Source: Holothuria scabra
Lineage: Eukaryota; Echinodermata; Holothuroidea; Aspidochirotida; Holothuriidae
Assembly: GCA_037179385.1 (NCBI GenBank)
Contig: CM074195.1
Location: forward strand, 8,695,787 to 8,759,786
Direction: 5' to 3'
DNA: 64,000 nucleotides
Of this stretch, positions 35,301 to 50,300 are shown in pieces (position 1 is the stretch's first letter; each line of letters opens with the position of its first letter). The position numbers and the translations under genes are program-made. Under the pieces are notes generated by a model that searched no databases, was not told the DNA's origin, and saw only the letters and a list, made by a program, of their open reading frames with translations.

Positions 35301-38300
35301 AAATGCATCGAGGATGATACAATATTAGTCCAATATCAAATAATGAAATGAATGTCCATTAATTTTTCAGTCAATAGTCTTATGCTATTTTAACCTGTCA
35401 GAAAAATAATTCCGTGTTCATATTCCATGTTGGAGGTCAACTCTTGAAAATTTGTGCATTTTGACCCTTGCTACCAGCAGAAAACAGTCTTGGGAATCCT
35501 TGGGATGTTTTGCTTTTTCACATGTTGACCGCAGATGACTTCCAACCTGATCCAAACAGCAAAGGCTTTAAAGCATAAAGAAAACATGAAGGAAATCTAT
35601 CCAAGCTTCATTCCTTGAGATATGGTATTAACATAGTTTTCAGAGGTTTAACTTCCATGATATCAGTTTACCTTTGACCTCCACCAAATACGACAGGGAC
35701 CATCTTTCCACCTTACCACATCTACACACTAAGTATGCGTCCTATCTTTAGATATCGTGTTAACAAGGTTTTCAGATTTTTGAACTCATGATCGCACGTG
35801 ACCTTTGACTCCCTTCAAAAACAATAGGGGCGACCTTTCCACCAAAAGACATGTAGAAACTAAGTATGGAGTTTTTCCAAGATTTTTACCTTGAAATATT
35901 GAGTTAACAAAGTGTTCAGAATTTGTCCCGGACGACCCCAGATGACCTTTGACCTCCACCAAAAAAACAATAGGAACCATCTTGTCATCATATCAATTCT
36001 ACCAACTAAGCATGAACTTTGTCCAAGCTTCCTATCTTGAGATTTTCCGTTACCAAGATTTTTAGATTTTGACCCCGGTAACCCCAGATGACCTTTTACC
36101 TTCACCAAAACAATAGGGTTCTTTCTCTCAATATGGGCATGTACAAATCAGATTTTACAACTGAGTTCCCCTTCTTAAGATGTCGTGTTGACGAGCCAAG
36201 TGTCACAAACACTCATACACACGCCAGCACAACTGTACAGCCTTCTATTTCATCAAAACAAAAAATGATTATATAAATTGTTGTCTGTATTTACATGTAT
36301 ACGGTCTACCAGGCAACCTGCAGATTTTCTTTTACTTTGGGAAATGTGTTAGACCTTAGAATAGCTTTCATTACTTAAAAGTGAATTTCATGATTTGTAA
36401 GTGACCTTGCAAGAGGCGGGATTCAGGAATGATTGATGACGTTTTGGGGAAGTAAATAGGGAGAGTAGAAGATACGTATGGTAATTAATAAGATGTCACG
36501 TTCATTCCCGAGGGTATCCATCATTGTCTCTACACCACTATTCTTATTTTTTATCCTTCACCACAATAAGCCTTTTACAATAGATCAATTGTGAGCATCT
36601 TGTAAATAAATAAAGGTTCTTCACTTGAAGCAGGTAACCACGAGGAACATTATTTATACCTAAGGACTATTTAGTTCAAAAAATTGATGTTTCACTTGAA
36701 TTTCCAGGTGTCAAGTAGTTTCACTTTGTTCTCAAAAGTAACGTTGCAGCTTCACAAGTTCTCAATGTGGCCTTCTACATTCTTTCGGAAAATTGGACAA
36801 CTATTTTAAGGAATTTTACAAGGCTTGGGGAGCAAGGGGGGGGGGTGGGCTGGGTTGACTTTAGCCCCTCACTTTTTTAAACATGCATAAGTCATAATCA
36901 ATGTGGAATATTAACTCGCTGTCTGTTTTCAAACTCTGGTAAAAACAGAAAGTTCAAAGAGCGGGAGTGTCGTGGTTTACTGCTTTCTGTAATAGGGAGA
37001 GGTGCGTAGAATTCAGGCGTGCTACCTCACTTAGTAACCTACTTAAAGTGAAAACTAAAAACAGTTTGAAATACGCTCTGCGTTTCTGGCAAAGGTTGTG
37101 ACTTGTACATAGGACTTGAATGCTCCTACACTACAAAAGCAATTCGGGAAAGAGTTTGTCATGCTCCTTTCGCAGTACGTACGTGGTTTGAAGAGCGCAT
37201 GCAATATTAGCCTTAGAACAGGACACGTTTGTTGGAAAATGACAAATAAGATGTTCAAAAGCATCTCAGACCCTAAAACTACGTTGTTTTACTACAGGAA
37301 CATTTAACCATCTGAATCTTTCTGTTCACAGACATTTTATGTATGGGACGAGACTACACAACGCATTAGACAGGAAGCCATTCATCACATATTTAATGGA
37401 CAAGACCGTGACGGAATGTAAAAAACGACATCGAAAGTGAAAATTAGACTTTGAGAGAACCTTTTGTTCAAGCACTTAGTTTTCCCCCTTTTCAACTGAT
37501 TATAAATCAGAATTAACAGATATTGATGCGTTGTTTCACGTGAGGAGAAACGTTACACTGTAATAATTACTGTTGAATGGAAATTTTGTAAAGTTTCTAT
37601 TCATTCATTCATACCACAGTTCTACCACAATTCAATCACATCGTCAAACCGTAACGACAAATCATTTTTGTTAGTTTGAACGGAGTGTATGATTTTGTTG
37701 AGCAATCGAATTCGTAGAAAAATTGTAAACACAAACTTTGATTACCCCTTTAACGTCAGCGTGCCTACAACGAAAAGCAATTCTTTTGATGTAACGCTTT
37801 AGTATACTTTTATAGATTAAATGAGCTTAAGCTACTGTATAGCTATGTTTTGCAAGGAGGCTATGATTTCAAGCATTATCTCTTAAGTGGAAATACTTCG
37901 AGAACTGAAAATATTACATGTTGCTGGTTAGAAGCCAATTTCGTATACGGGAGGGGGCTGGGAGGCTTATGCCCTGCACTTTTTCAGCCGCAGGCATTTG
38001 TAACGGCTTTATATTTCTACTTTATTGTTGAACATATTTGGTCGTTTTGGCGACTACCCACCCCCCCCCCCCACTTAAAAATTCGCGTGTGTGGCCTATA
38101 ATTGAACCAGATCTGTGTTTTGCATGCTACTTCAGTCAATTAGTCTTAAACAGAGAGCCCTCTTTCGTCACGAACGGATCCATATAAGGGGAACTATAAC
38201 TGTTAGAGACAAGGGAAAACTGGTCTGGGAGGCAGCTGAACAGGAGGTATGGTAACTTATCACTCATAAGATTATGTGGAACTTCATTTCTAAACCTTGC

Positions 38301-41300
38301 ACCAAACACCAGTACCAAATACAACATATTGACTAGTTCTGTGGTCTTGTAGCTGTGTGGATTGTATTTATAGGGTAAAGTGGAGCAGTTGCACTGGTTG
38401 TGTTTTCAAATGAATTGGAGAGGAAGGCATTTCCTGCCCCAGAAGAGTACAACATTACAACCAATCAGCTGCTTGTTATGTCAGGGTGTTGTTTGCAGCC
38501 TCGAGGAGTAACGCATGGCGAATGGTAAAAAATACGGTTGAGAGTATAAAAATGATACAGTATAATATAGACCCTAACATGTATCGTAATGTGGTTATGT
38601 CACATCTCCTTGGCAGGGCGTTTCATTCAAGTCTCACCTACGGTAATTTTCTTAAATGCCATAATAAACATATGGTAATTATTTTCTAAATTCTTTTTTA
38701 CTCGTAATTTTACAGACACAAAGACACTGGACAAGGGAGAAAACAGGATAATTACATTGCTGAACCACATGTCATAGGTAGAAATGACAGGCACCACAAT
38801 AAATAACCACTTCACACTATGTGTTGGAACATGTTATAAATAGTTTTTCATGAAACAGAATTTGATGGAATTGATGAGCTTGGGAAATATATCGATGAAT
38901 ACCAGCTAAAATTATTACAGAATGGGCTCTGTGCAAGGTTACAGAGCTTTGCAAAATTTGTCTTCAGAGTTACTTGAATTAAAGGCCTCTTGGGCAGGTT
39001 TTGGTAAGGTATCTTACAGGACAGGACCCTTAAGGAAATTGTAGTACATCATTCTAAAGTTTTCAACTATTTCGCCTTTATTAAAGACCTCTCACTCTGG
39101 CGGATTGGAGCAAAGTCCCATCTACACGATAAACATATGCCATGAACATCGCCATTTAATGTAATACTTTTCATCTATACTTAGAAATAATTCTCAACTT
39201 TTATTGGTCGATTACGGTCGTTCTTAATCCCGATATAAAGTTTTATATATGGATAAAGGTTAATTTTACAAGGGGTAGTGCAAATAGATGGTAATCATTC
39301 AAATTCATGTTATCTCTGGTCTAGCTCTTCAATCAAATCAAAATATGTTTTGCATGAATGAAGGTGACTCAACGCGGGACTGTGTATAAAGTACATTTTA
39401 ATGCACTCTGTAGGGACTAATCGCAGGGTACACTTGAGCTCTTTCCCTTTTTATCGTTTGCATTGACCCCGACAGTGAATTATCCTGCATTAATGTACGG
39501 TGCTTTGTTGGAAAACCTTTGTGAAACTGAAAAAAAGAGATCAGATATGTGGGAACACCGCACGGACTTATGTACATGGACATAACTTGTAACGTGTACG
39601 TTCCATCCGTAGCTGGTCGCTACCGACTGGACCAAAAAGGCGCACCAAGATGGCCGCCGTGAACCTTTAAATCGTCTGATTTGACAGCTCTGCAATATTT
39701 TTTAAGCAAAATTTAAACTTAAAAATATCATATTCCTGCATTAAGTGAAGGAATTTTGACGTTACCTTGCCATATTTCAAAAACATTTCAACATTTTTGC
39801 ACAATATGGCGATATACTTAAGCAAGTCCAAACTTTCACAACAAAAAAACTTAGCAGACGGCCATCTTGGTGCGCTTTTTCCACCCCGTACGGTAGCGAC
39901 AGTGTACCGTGCATTAAGCTCTGTCCATATATGAAGTCCGTGGACCACCGCCATACATTACAAAAAATTGTTCCACGCGTTAAGAAAGCAGTTCGAATGT
40001 CCATAGATGATTACAGCGGATAATGTAGGAAATTCTTCGTTCTTCAGCTAAAGCTTTGTGAATACGTTAAATAACATTTGCTACATTCTCTACCAACGCC
40101 ACCGGCCATTTACGACTCCATTTTACCTGGGCAAAGTTCAGATAGAAAATCTGGTCCAATGTTTTATTCAGGTAGGGCAACGTGAAGCGGTCTGGAGGTG
40201 ATTTCTTGAAAGCCTTAAAGAAAAAGAAAGGAAGATTTAATAGCAAATGCAATTTTTAAGCTTTTTGTAAAGTCTTACCGAGTTCTTAGTGGGATGATTT
40301 GTTGAAATTCGTCAACGCTAAATGTAAAATTAACCTGTGTTGAACTGATTTCAGCACTTCCCTTTCCAGAAGATTGATGCGAAAAGCTACCGCAGAGCTG
40401 CAAGTGCATACAAACCTTGCCGTCAGTAATATATTAAACGGTCGAAAGATACTCAACTGAGATGCTGTAACACGTATGCACATTAGAAAGAGCTTGAAAA
40501 CAGTTTCAAATAAATCCCACGCACTTAACACCTCCAGTAAAAGCAAATTCACAAAAGCCTTACCTCATACGATATTTGTAATCCGGAAACGTCACTCCAG
40601 AATTCCCTTTCAAAGTTTTGAAAAATTATCTACAATGAAAAAAATATGTTAAGGTATAGATGAGGAGGACATATACTAGCTCCAATGGAAGCAATGGTTT
40701 CAGAGTTTAAAAGCAGAGTAAAAAGAGAAGTGTCCAAAAAACCTTCCTTTTTCCATTGTCGCACATAGTTGCTCACACAAAATTAATGAGGATGGTATTA
40801 AGCAAACGAGTTCCATCCAACGAATGTGATCCTATTACAAGCAGTTTATTACAGTGACGTATTATGACAGCACTGCTAACTTTAAAGGATTCAAGGATAA
40901 AGCTAAGGCGTTTATCGCTTTCTTTTTGCAAGAGTTAACATTTATAAAAAAAAAATAATTGTTTAGTTGAACTCTTCCCCACATGCAACATTAAGTGCAC
41001 AATACTTGCCTTCTGTATTTTCATAAGAAAAAGTTGTCTTTTAGGCTTATTTCATATTGTGTTACGTTCATTTAAGTGCAGATTTGTAGAAGGAAACATT
41101 TTCGATTTTCCTGCTCTCCTTCTCCTGTAGATTAAGATTTAGCACCGAGCGTCAGTATTTTTGCCTACCATGCACAGCTACAAGATCACATATTGGCAAA
41201 ATGACCTTCGGTTTGGTGAGTGCCACGTGCACTATAAACAGAATGTCAGAACCAAAAGGCAGAGAGATAAGGCGGGTATATTCATGTAGCTTAAATTGCC

Positions 41301-44300
41301 ATTGTTGATCATCTTGGAAAATTTGTGACTTAAAATATTGTCAAAGACCATGAAGACAGTAATTCAATGAATTACTCCAGCAAAGAACCGATGTCTAAGT
41401 TGGAAAAACCATTTTGGCTGCAGTATGATCATTATATCGATAAAGGCAAAACCATCTCATTGAAATTATTATAGATTAGATATAAAGGCACTTCAAACAA
41501 ACGCAGTTATTATTCCTGCCATTTGCGCATTGAAGTAATTTTAAAATAATTTTTTCATAAGTGTATGATTTCATGCTGGCATGGTTATTACACTACTGCA
41601 ACTCCTCAGTTTGATATGATTATTGCATCATTAAAAGCCTCCTATTCAGCTCCTCCAAAATAAGCACCGCGTCCAGCCTTCCACTTTTAGACAAAGGGGT
41701 ATCAAAAAACTGTACTTAAGATCACTTAAGTTCGATTTCATTGCGATGCCGAATCCACCAGCAAGCAGATGGTTTTCACTGGTGTTATTCTCATGAGAGA
41801 ATAGATTCTACGGGAAAATAACCATAGACTGACCAATGGTAAGGTGTCTAAATGGAGGGGGTCCAGATTCAATATGGTACTCAATGTTTTAATGTGTGGA
41901 GTTCCAATACAATATTCGAAGCTTCCAAAACATGGTCTTGAAAGGGTAGTTTACAGACTACTTCTATTCTACGGAGTATGGTCGATCTGAATGAAAAAGC
42001 CGGGTGTACACTTCAAGCGGTCTTCAGAAGCGCGTTAACATTCTGATTGTTTTGGATCTGTATGTGATGCACATGATCAAAATGAATCCATGACTTACCA
42101 AAAGCACACTTCAATCTACTGGGTAAAACCACAAATCGAAGGGGTTGCTTCTGAGAGGCCATTTCTTACAGGTGCAAGATTGTTGTCAAAAAACATCATA
42201 TTGCATCCATTATTATTTGGAAAGACACCTCGTCATACACCTTGAAGACATTCGAAACTACATTTAAACGTTTTACGGAGATATTTTCGGTTCCCTACTG
42301 ATGTAATTGCCACTTAAATAGTGAGCTTGCTGCCTGGTCATTCACAGTTTTCATTCAACAGTTTCTTAAACGTAGGGAAAATTCCTTCCTTACATTCCTG
42401 AGTGCTGTGCTTCTCCATAAACACACTGACTTGCCCATGACCACGACCAGTCAAACTACTAGTCATAGAGGCCAATGAAAAATATCAGTTTAGTTGAGAT
42501 GCAACTAATAATAAAAAACTTAGTTAGACTGCCAGCGCGCGTAGCGTGCGAAAACTTTGATTTCCTAAGTAAATATGCTTAGAATATGACCAGCAGGTTT
42601 GCCAAGCACAACTAGAGGCAGATGATATCATTGAATACTGGTAAACAATCTTTCAAAGACGCCTTAAATAACCTAGGCCTACATGTACAGTTTTGGTAGT
42701 TCCTCATTTTAGTGTTTCAGGTAAGAAAAAGTGGTCGACCTTTGGTGTTAGTGTCCCCTCAACCAGAAAAGTGGAGTGACATGCACCGTCTCTCCCAAGC
42801 GACGATCATATTTACAACGCATTCAGAGGTGTACCTGCCGCATACCTTAAAATTAGTCTATGTGCCATGACATCTAAAGGGAGAGTTAAGTTAATGATTG
42901 ATAAAAAACGTTCGGACACGCAACCCATGCATAAACTAGTTGCCGTTCACTCCTCTTCTACTTGTACCCTCTCGTACTGACATGTACAACTTCTATGATT
43001 TAAGAATTTTTTTATATCAAATCATTCTACTCGAGTGGCAATATAATATCCTTCGAAGGCAAAAAGAAATTGCTTAGTCAGTAAATGATACGGTAAACCA
43101 TCCGCGACCAAACTTATTACACGGGTCCGAATTCAAGTTCAAAGAATAAAATTGAAATGTTCACTACTCAAATGTGCGGTGAAGATAAACGAAAGTTGTA
43201 AGAATCTCCTAGCAAATTACCAACCAACAGAGGCAAACGTTGGCATAATCATTCTGATCAATTCCTTCGGTTTTATCGTTACATATTTCGCTTCATAATT
43301 ATTCATCAAAGTAAGTGCAGGCAAATTTTCTGTAAGTAGATTACCATCCAGATAATTTGAAAATTTCATCAATCTATCATTTACATTATTCAATGTTGCT
43401 TAATGTCGATCATATGCTATGATGAATGTTTTGATATATCTTTCGGGTTAAATGGACTTAAAGGCCTAAAAGGGAACTATAATCTGAGTCTTTCAAGTCT
43501 CTTTATTTAACTTACGTTTTTATCTCCATACTCTGCCGCCATACTGCTTTCCAATGATTTTTTCAGACAACTCATCTTGCCTTCGAATACATCTCTACCT
43601 GTCTCCGTCAGTTCAGCCCATTCTGTTGGAAGATAAAACCAGCCAGATCTTCATCACGTCGAGTATAACAGTTCCATTTTGTTATTGTGGTAATTATTTA
43701 CAAACTAAGGTTAAACACACGAAGAATAAGATAGAAACAACCCATATTTTTTCTTCTGCATCTCAAATTCTGGAGTCATTTGTCATAACAACTTTGGACC
43801 GTATGCTGTTTGTGCAACGCTTTTTAAGTATTTTTTTCTCATAGGTGAAAGTTATTCTTAGCAGGAATGCACATAATTCCACTTCTTTTGGACACAGCTC
43901 AAATTTGTAAGTAATTGCTTACTAGTAACTACCTATCCATCAAACATCCCAAAGCATAAGGTTAGAGATTTGGCTAATTCCAAAATGTAAACATTTACAA
44001 CCCTGGAAAACATGAATCACCGTGATAAAATCCATACACTCAATTTTCTAAAATTAAAGATATCGATTGAGTGGCAATGATACTCTGATAATTCATAACA
44101 AACATTTCTCCGAGAGGTTTCACATGTGAACAAGGCTACGGATTGAAAATATGGCAAAGTTTGACAACCTCTCATTTGGTCAGATAGCTATCCCAGGGCG
44201 AAAGTTTATTCCCAATCTGGTGGCGATGCCGGAAAGATCTTTGGAAGGTTTGACGTTTGCAAACACTTTGGAATGTATCATTGTCATGTATGGAAAAGTA

Positions 44301-47300
44301 CGGTATTTTTACAATTGTCCTTTCTAGTACACCTTGCTTTGTAAAATTGGTTTTAGAAGACCTTCAACCTCCATAGTCGGTTTTTTTTATTCATATGGGT
44401 GAACACCTATTGCAATATGAGATGTTTCAGAAAAAGCCTTAGTTTAGGTTCAATGAATATAAGGTAAAAACACTCAGTTGACCCTAATGATGTTAAACTT
44501 TCATCAAACTCAAAATATTTTATGTGTCTGGCATGTGGTGACTGAACGAAGACGTTGGACTACCTCGATGAAAGCCCCTTGTTAAATCCTGTCAGCAAGG
44601 TAACATCTGGTGACTAAAAATACCCTTAACGCTAGCCTAAAATAAAAATTTTCTCCAAAGAGCATCCATGTTTTATCTATTGGTCCACTTGTGAGAGCAG
44701 GCCCAAGATAAAAGGAAACAGAAAAAGAAAAGAGGGAAAATAGCCACTGAAGCACCAGTGATATTGAAGGTTTGTCCCTGTTAAGCAATGCTTTTTTGAA
44801 CCGTATGAAACATGAAACAGTCATTCTGTACTTCATCCCTTACACGAATAGAACTTAAACATATGATGTCAAAGAGCAAAAAGTACGTCCTACTTTGGGG
44901 GCAAAACAAGCCAACACCGACAAATACAGACAGCCGATTTGTCAACCAGGTCGAATACGCGGATAGTCCTCTACACGTGCAGGGCGAATTCTTATGCGTG
45001 CGGTAACGTGTTTCTTTGTTTTGCCCTCAAAGATGACGTCAGTGTGTCGTTAATGCATGAGTTCTATGCTTGAAATTGGGTTTTAAATTTAAATTCATAA
45101 AATCTTCTCCATAATAACCTATCATCGTGGAATACAAAGTAAGTGTATCCCACGTGTACCCTGAATACAAAAATACAGAGAATACACTGAAGGCTCTAAG
45201 TATATTCTTGGGAGTGTCAACACAATATCTGCTTAACATGGTTGGATCGTTTGGGAACGCTTTTTGCTAATATGTTGCAAAATACATGTAACCTTTATGA
45301 ACAAGATGGTACGAAATGATATTTTCTTGCGAGGGTTTTGTTAAGCGTCCCCTAAAGACCTTAGCTTAGGTCTTTGCAGCAGATTCCTAATGCCAAAACG
45401 TGGTAATACCGTTACCATGAGAATTCCATCTGTCCATGCTGTGGGATAGTTCATGTCCCATGGTAAGCCCAACACTGGAAAACATCAGCGACCTACCAAG
45501 AAAAGAAAACGTGGAAGATTATCTTAGTCCAACTAGTTTCCGCATCTTTTCACAGAAGCTCGAAATGTCGTAATGTCAGACTTCGAGCTTAACTGTAAAC
45601 ACGGAAACCTCATTTGACCGACACAGCACAAAACAAATTGAATATAATTGATGTGGTTTAACCCCAAATATTTGCAGGTCAGGTCATGCCACAAGATTGA
45701 CGGTCGTCAGAGTTTGGCATTCCCCTTTACTTTATTTTACTTTAATACTTTTGAAAGTTGAAAGGTACTGGATGTACTTTCGACACGGGAGTTTCCCAAG
45801 CGACGCACTAAGCAATAATTGTATTGAAAAATTCTGATTTTATGGAACGTTCACACCTTTTTTATATTTTTTTTTCTTTTGCTACGCTTAAGCTCTTAGA
45901 GCATAATCAAAGTAACACAAAAAGTGAGCAAGATATCACAGAACCGAGCTGTTCAACTAGTGGATGATTTTTATTGGACGGTGAGACTGTCGTCTGTAGA
46001 ACCAATTTACAGTGCCCACTTACCTTTAAAAGAATAGTCCAAAGGCAATTTTATGTTTGATATGTTAAAGAGGAACATACTCCTTGTGTTCTGGTGAAAG
46101 TTTCATTCATTTCCTATCTTCGGTTCTCGAGATATGGCCAATTGAAGTTGACACATTTCCTGTAAGAAGTGAACTTGAAACATGTAGGTGTGATGTCATG
46201 GAATCACATTGTTGGCCAATGTTTTTTTTTTATTTTTCATCTTATTAGTTTGACCTTGATTTGATTAGGGATGCTATCTTGCAAAGCTTTTAAAATTTCA
46301 TTTCTCAGGATGCACCTTTTTAATCAATGAATCAAAGTTTAATTGCATAAAATTGGTGGTAAATTTTAAACAAAAACAAAACATTGGGCAACACTGTGAA
46401 TCCAGGACATCACATCTGTTTGCTTCAAGTTCTTTCTATGTAGAAAATTTGTCACAGTTAATTGCTAATATGTTGAGAACAGAAAAAGGGGAAATGAATC
46501 AAAATTTCACTAAAATACTCAGAATATGTTTCACTTTAACATATCAAAAATAAATTTGGCTCCGGACTATTCTTTTAAAATACCCCTTTCGCACCCTGTT
46601 ACACGACGATGAGATACCATAATCTAAGTTCGGTACCACTGCACCATGCACTCCCCGCAAACGGTATAATCAAATGCAGTACTTTATTTAATCACGCCAG
46701 ATGAATACACATGTAGTTGGATTCCATGTCCCACAAAGTGAAGTAAGATATCACACCAAAGTTGAAAATGACCGACAAGAAACTTCATCATAACATAGGC
46801 TACTGTTTTGTATTAAACACGAAGAATACCAAAAGTCATATCAGACAAAACAAGGCCATAGGGTACCATTATTTATCGCGCAACAACATATCAAGCTGTT
46901 TAAACGTACCTCAAGTCATAGGCGGCGGAAGATGTTTTCTACTGAGAGGGGGGACAAGTCTTCGGCAGCCGACATAATGGTGACGCCGAAAGGCGTCCGG
47001 TTTTGCGCGAAGCGCAAAACCCCGTCGGCCTGGGGTCCAGGGGCCCACTCAGGGGCCCGCTCAAGGGCCCCTGGTGGGGTCCACGGGGCGAAGCCTCGGA
47101 AGCTCAGCGGTTTTAGTGATTTGAGAGGGTCCAAAATGGTCGAAAATCATATTCAAATTAAGGAATTTAAACTATGAATTTAATTCAGGAGTGGGGTGAG
47201 ATAAGGGACGAGAATGGATTCCAGAAGTACTATGCAATTTGATGAAGAAGAAACATACTTAACAGTAATTGTAGGGGGCAAAGCCAAAATGTTAGAGCTC

Positions 47301-50300
47301 AAACTTGAAAATCTGATTGATAATTTGAGACAGGGCATTTTTAAGAGATCCAAAGTGTTTTGGGGCATTTTATCAATAGGGAGTCCTATTTAAAATCCCG
47401 AGGCAACATGCGTTGGGTGCAAGGGCCCGCAGAAGGGCCCTTGGAAGCTCTGACATTTTAGCTTTTTAGGGAACTTATGGAAGCTAACAAGTACCTTTTT
47501 ATAGTTACTAATATTACTATAAGGGAAATTATTATTACTGGAGAAAATGTGTGTCATTGGGGCCAATAAGGGGACTGGGGACATGCCCCTTGCTCAGTAT
47601 GTTTAAAAGGCCCTAGTTTGAGAAGAAAGACAATTTGAAAAAGAACGATATCCTGCAACCAGTTTTGTCTTAACTGTTTGAAGGGCGAAATTAAACTCTT
47701 CTACAGGTTATCACTAATGTGGGGGTTCAGGGGGCGAAGCCCCCGGAAGCTTTGCAACTTTTGCACTCTGGAAAGTAATAATTGAGCCAAAGAATAGCCG
47801 AAATGTAATGAAAGCAACTAAAATTTGTTTAATTACTTTTGAAAACATTTATTTTGCGACATTCAGTTAAAATCTCATAAAAGAAATTGGGGGGGGGAGG
47901 GGGAAGACCCCTGCTTTGAGAAAATCCACGCATAGAAGTTCCATATTCTGAAATCTAAATGTCTCAAAACAAAGGAAGTTACACACCTCGATTTTGCTAC
48001 GGAGAGACTTGGACGAAGAAGCGACAGCAAAGGTATAACTGTGAAAACAACAAAGTTGAAATATGATTAAACCTACGAGAAAGTAACCCAAATGAAAACG
48101 ATGCCTTCATTGATAATTGCACGTAAACGAGTGGCCAACGGAGTGAGTGGTTGTGAGTCGTACCACGTTGGCCATTTGCTGTTAGCTGTACACCTCTTCT
48201 AGTAAGAAACTACCCCATTAAAGTATGGATTAACTGAGAAAACTTGATTGGTATTTGCCAGTAAACGGGGGGGGGGGGAGGCGCATCCAAAGCCTCTCTG
48301 CCAAGTCTGCAATTAGAGATGGCCAAAAGGTGACGGAATACTGAGACATGACCTTGCCCTCTGTTATTGGTCTTACAACTCTGTCCAATAAGATAGTGGC
48401 TGTAATAGATTCAAATGAACTAACTTAACCTGCTACTTCCATATATATTTTGTTCACATTGCATTCGATTCCTTGTACTTCTTGTCACTCTTGTGATCTG
48501 CACTGCCGTAGAGCTAGAATATTTTTGTTTGTTTGTTATGTGGTTTTTATTGGGAAACAGTAAGTGTAAGAAATGGGAAATGATTTGCGCAAGAGATACA
48601 CAGGTCATAACGAGAGATAGATTTCCCTAGGTAAACATTTATCGGGACTTACGGATATTTGAAGTGAGTTGGAATAAAAACGTAGCACACACAGAAGTCA
48701 TTTACGTTAACAAAACGCTGTTGGGTACTTCAGATAAATAACTATAGCTGACTAAGAGTTGTTCAAGGTTTGCATACCTTCAGTCTATTGTTTACTTTAA
48801 TTTTACTCACTGAAATCTTTGGGGAGGTGCGCACTGCTTAACAAGAAAGTTCCTAACTGGCTAACGATAACCCCCCCTAACCCTAATCCCTAACCTAATC
48901 CCTAACCCGAAAAAAGAATACAATCGATACAACACAATGGCAACAGCCAATCAAGAAACACCTTTTTTAAATGTTGGGGAGGTAACTGCTTTGGGGTGGA
49001 AACGGGAATTCACCCGATCGGTGGAAATTTTCAGCATGAATATTCATGACCACTTAGTGTCTACCTCTTCACAGTCGTCGTTTTGTTTTGAAACTGTCAG
49101 ACTGGGTGTGTATTCAAAATTTTTCACCACAACAGAGGAATTCGCTAGAAACGTTCAACCAACCACGTGTCAATGATCACAAGTGCAGGTACAATCCACT
49201 TATACAGCGTTTGGTAGAAAACTTGGGATAAAATTTGCGACAGTGTCGAGTCATTAAGTGGGCAGTGAGCTACCGTGACGTGATCCGGTTTTGTGTTTTG
49301 ATCCCCTAGCAACAAATTTTCTTAATATGCCAGGATTTCTTTCGCCTAAAATCGTGACAAATTTCCAGGTATGTTGAACGAACGCTCGTCGAATTTGTGC
49401 CGTAGGATCGCAGAGCATCATTGGGAAAAGTTGAAAATGGCGTCACCTATAGCAGGATTTACCCCCAGTCGGGTGAAAAACAATTTCCTCCCGAAAGAGA
49501 TTATCTGCCGAAATGTATTCATTGAGACTAAATAGCACTTTTGTTAATACTTTTAGGAATACAAAGTATCACTTGAACGTGTTCATGGCTAATCTTTGTA
49601 CAGTGAAGGTACGAAATGTCCTCATATGTTGCTACATCGACGCCTTGTAGATACACCGATTACCATAATGACTTTACTTTTGTGACCACCCAAACGCGGT
49701 TTTACCACGTTTGCTGCAGAACTAAGTGACGTTAATCGGTCTATTTTGAGGTGTTCATGACTGTGATAATAAATGTGCACATTCTAAACCTTTAATCTAC
49801 GAAGATTAGCCAATACGACGTTCGAGTGGTAAATAAGCATATTTTTAAAAATTGTACATCTAGAACAAATAAGAGAAGGTATAACGAATTAACACGGGCA
49901 AACTGAAACAGGAACGCACTTACTCACAGTGTAGGGGGCGTAGGCGGCGGAAGTGTATTCCCTTATGATACCGGTGACTACAGATCTGGGCAGAAAAGAC
50001 AACAGTCACGTGCTTGATTAATAAATAAATCCCCCTAAAACAATACATCCTTAATTTAATAGAGAAATGCATTTAAAATTTCAATTACATTCTTATCGGG
50101 GCAATGTGGAGGAGGGGGGGGGTACAGGGATATGGCCCGTCCAACATATCATTTTGCCCCTCCCAATAATTCAGGCAGTTTAAAAGAAGTAGCATGCAGA
50201 ATAAACAACATATAATATTGCGGTGTTCTGATGACCTTTGGACTTTGTGAAACGTCAATTTGAACTAACTGTATGAAGGTAATAATAAAACAATAATGTT

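Noticed and set aside
38136..38327. 63-codon minus frame between M13 exons 11 and 12
   Set aside because: No resemblance to M13; exon 11 joins exon 12 in phase and continues FAQ-ILCG correctly.
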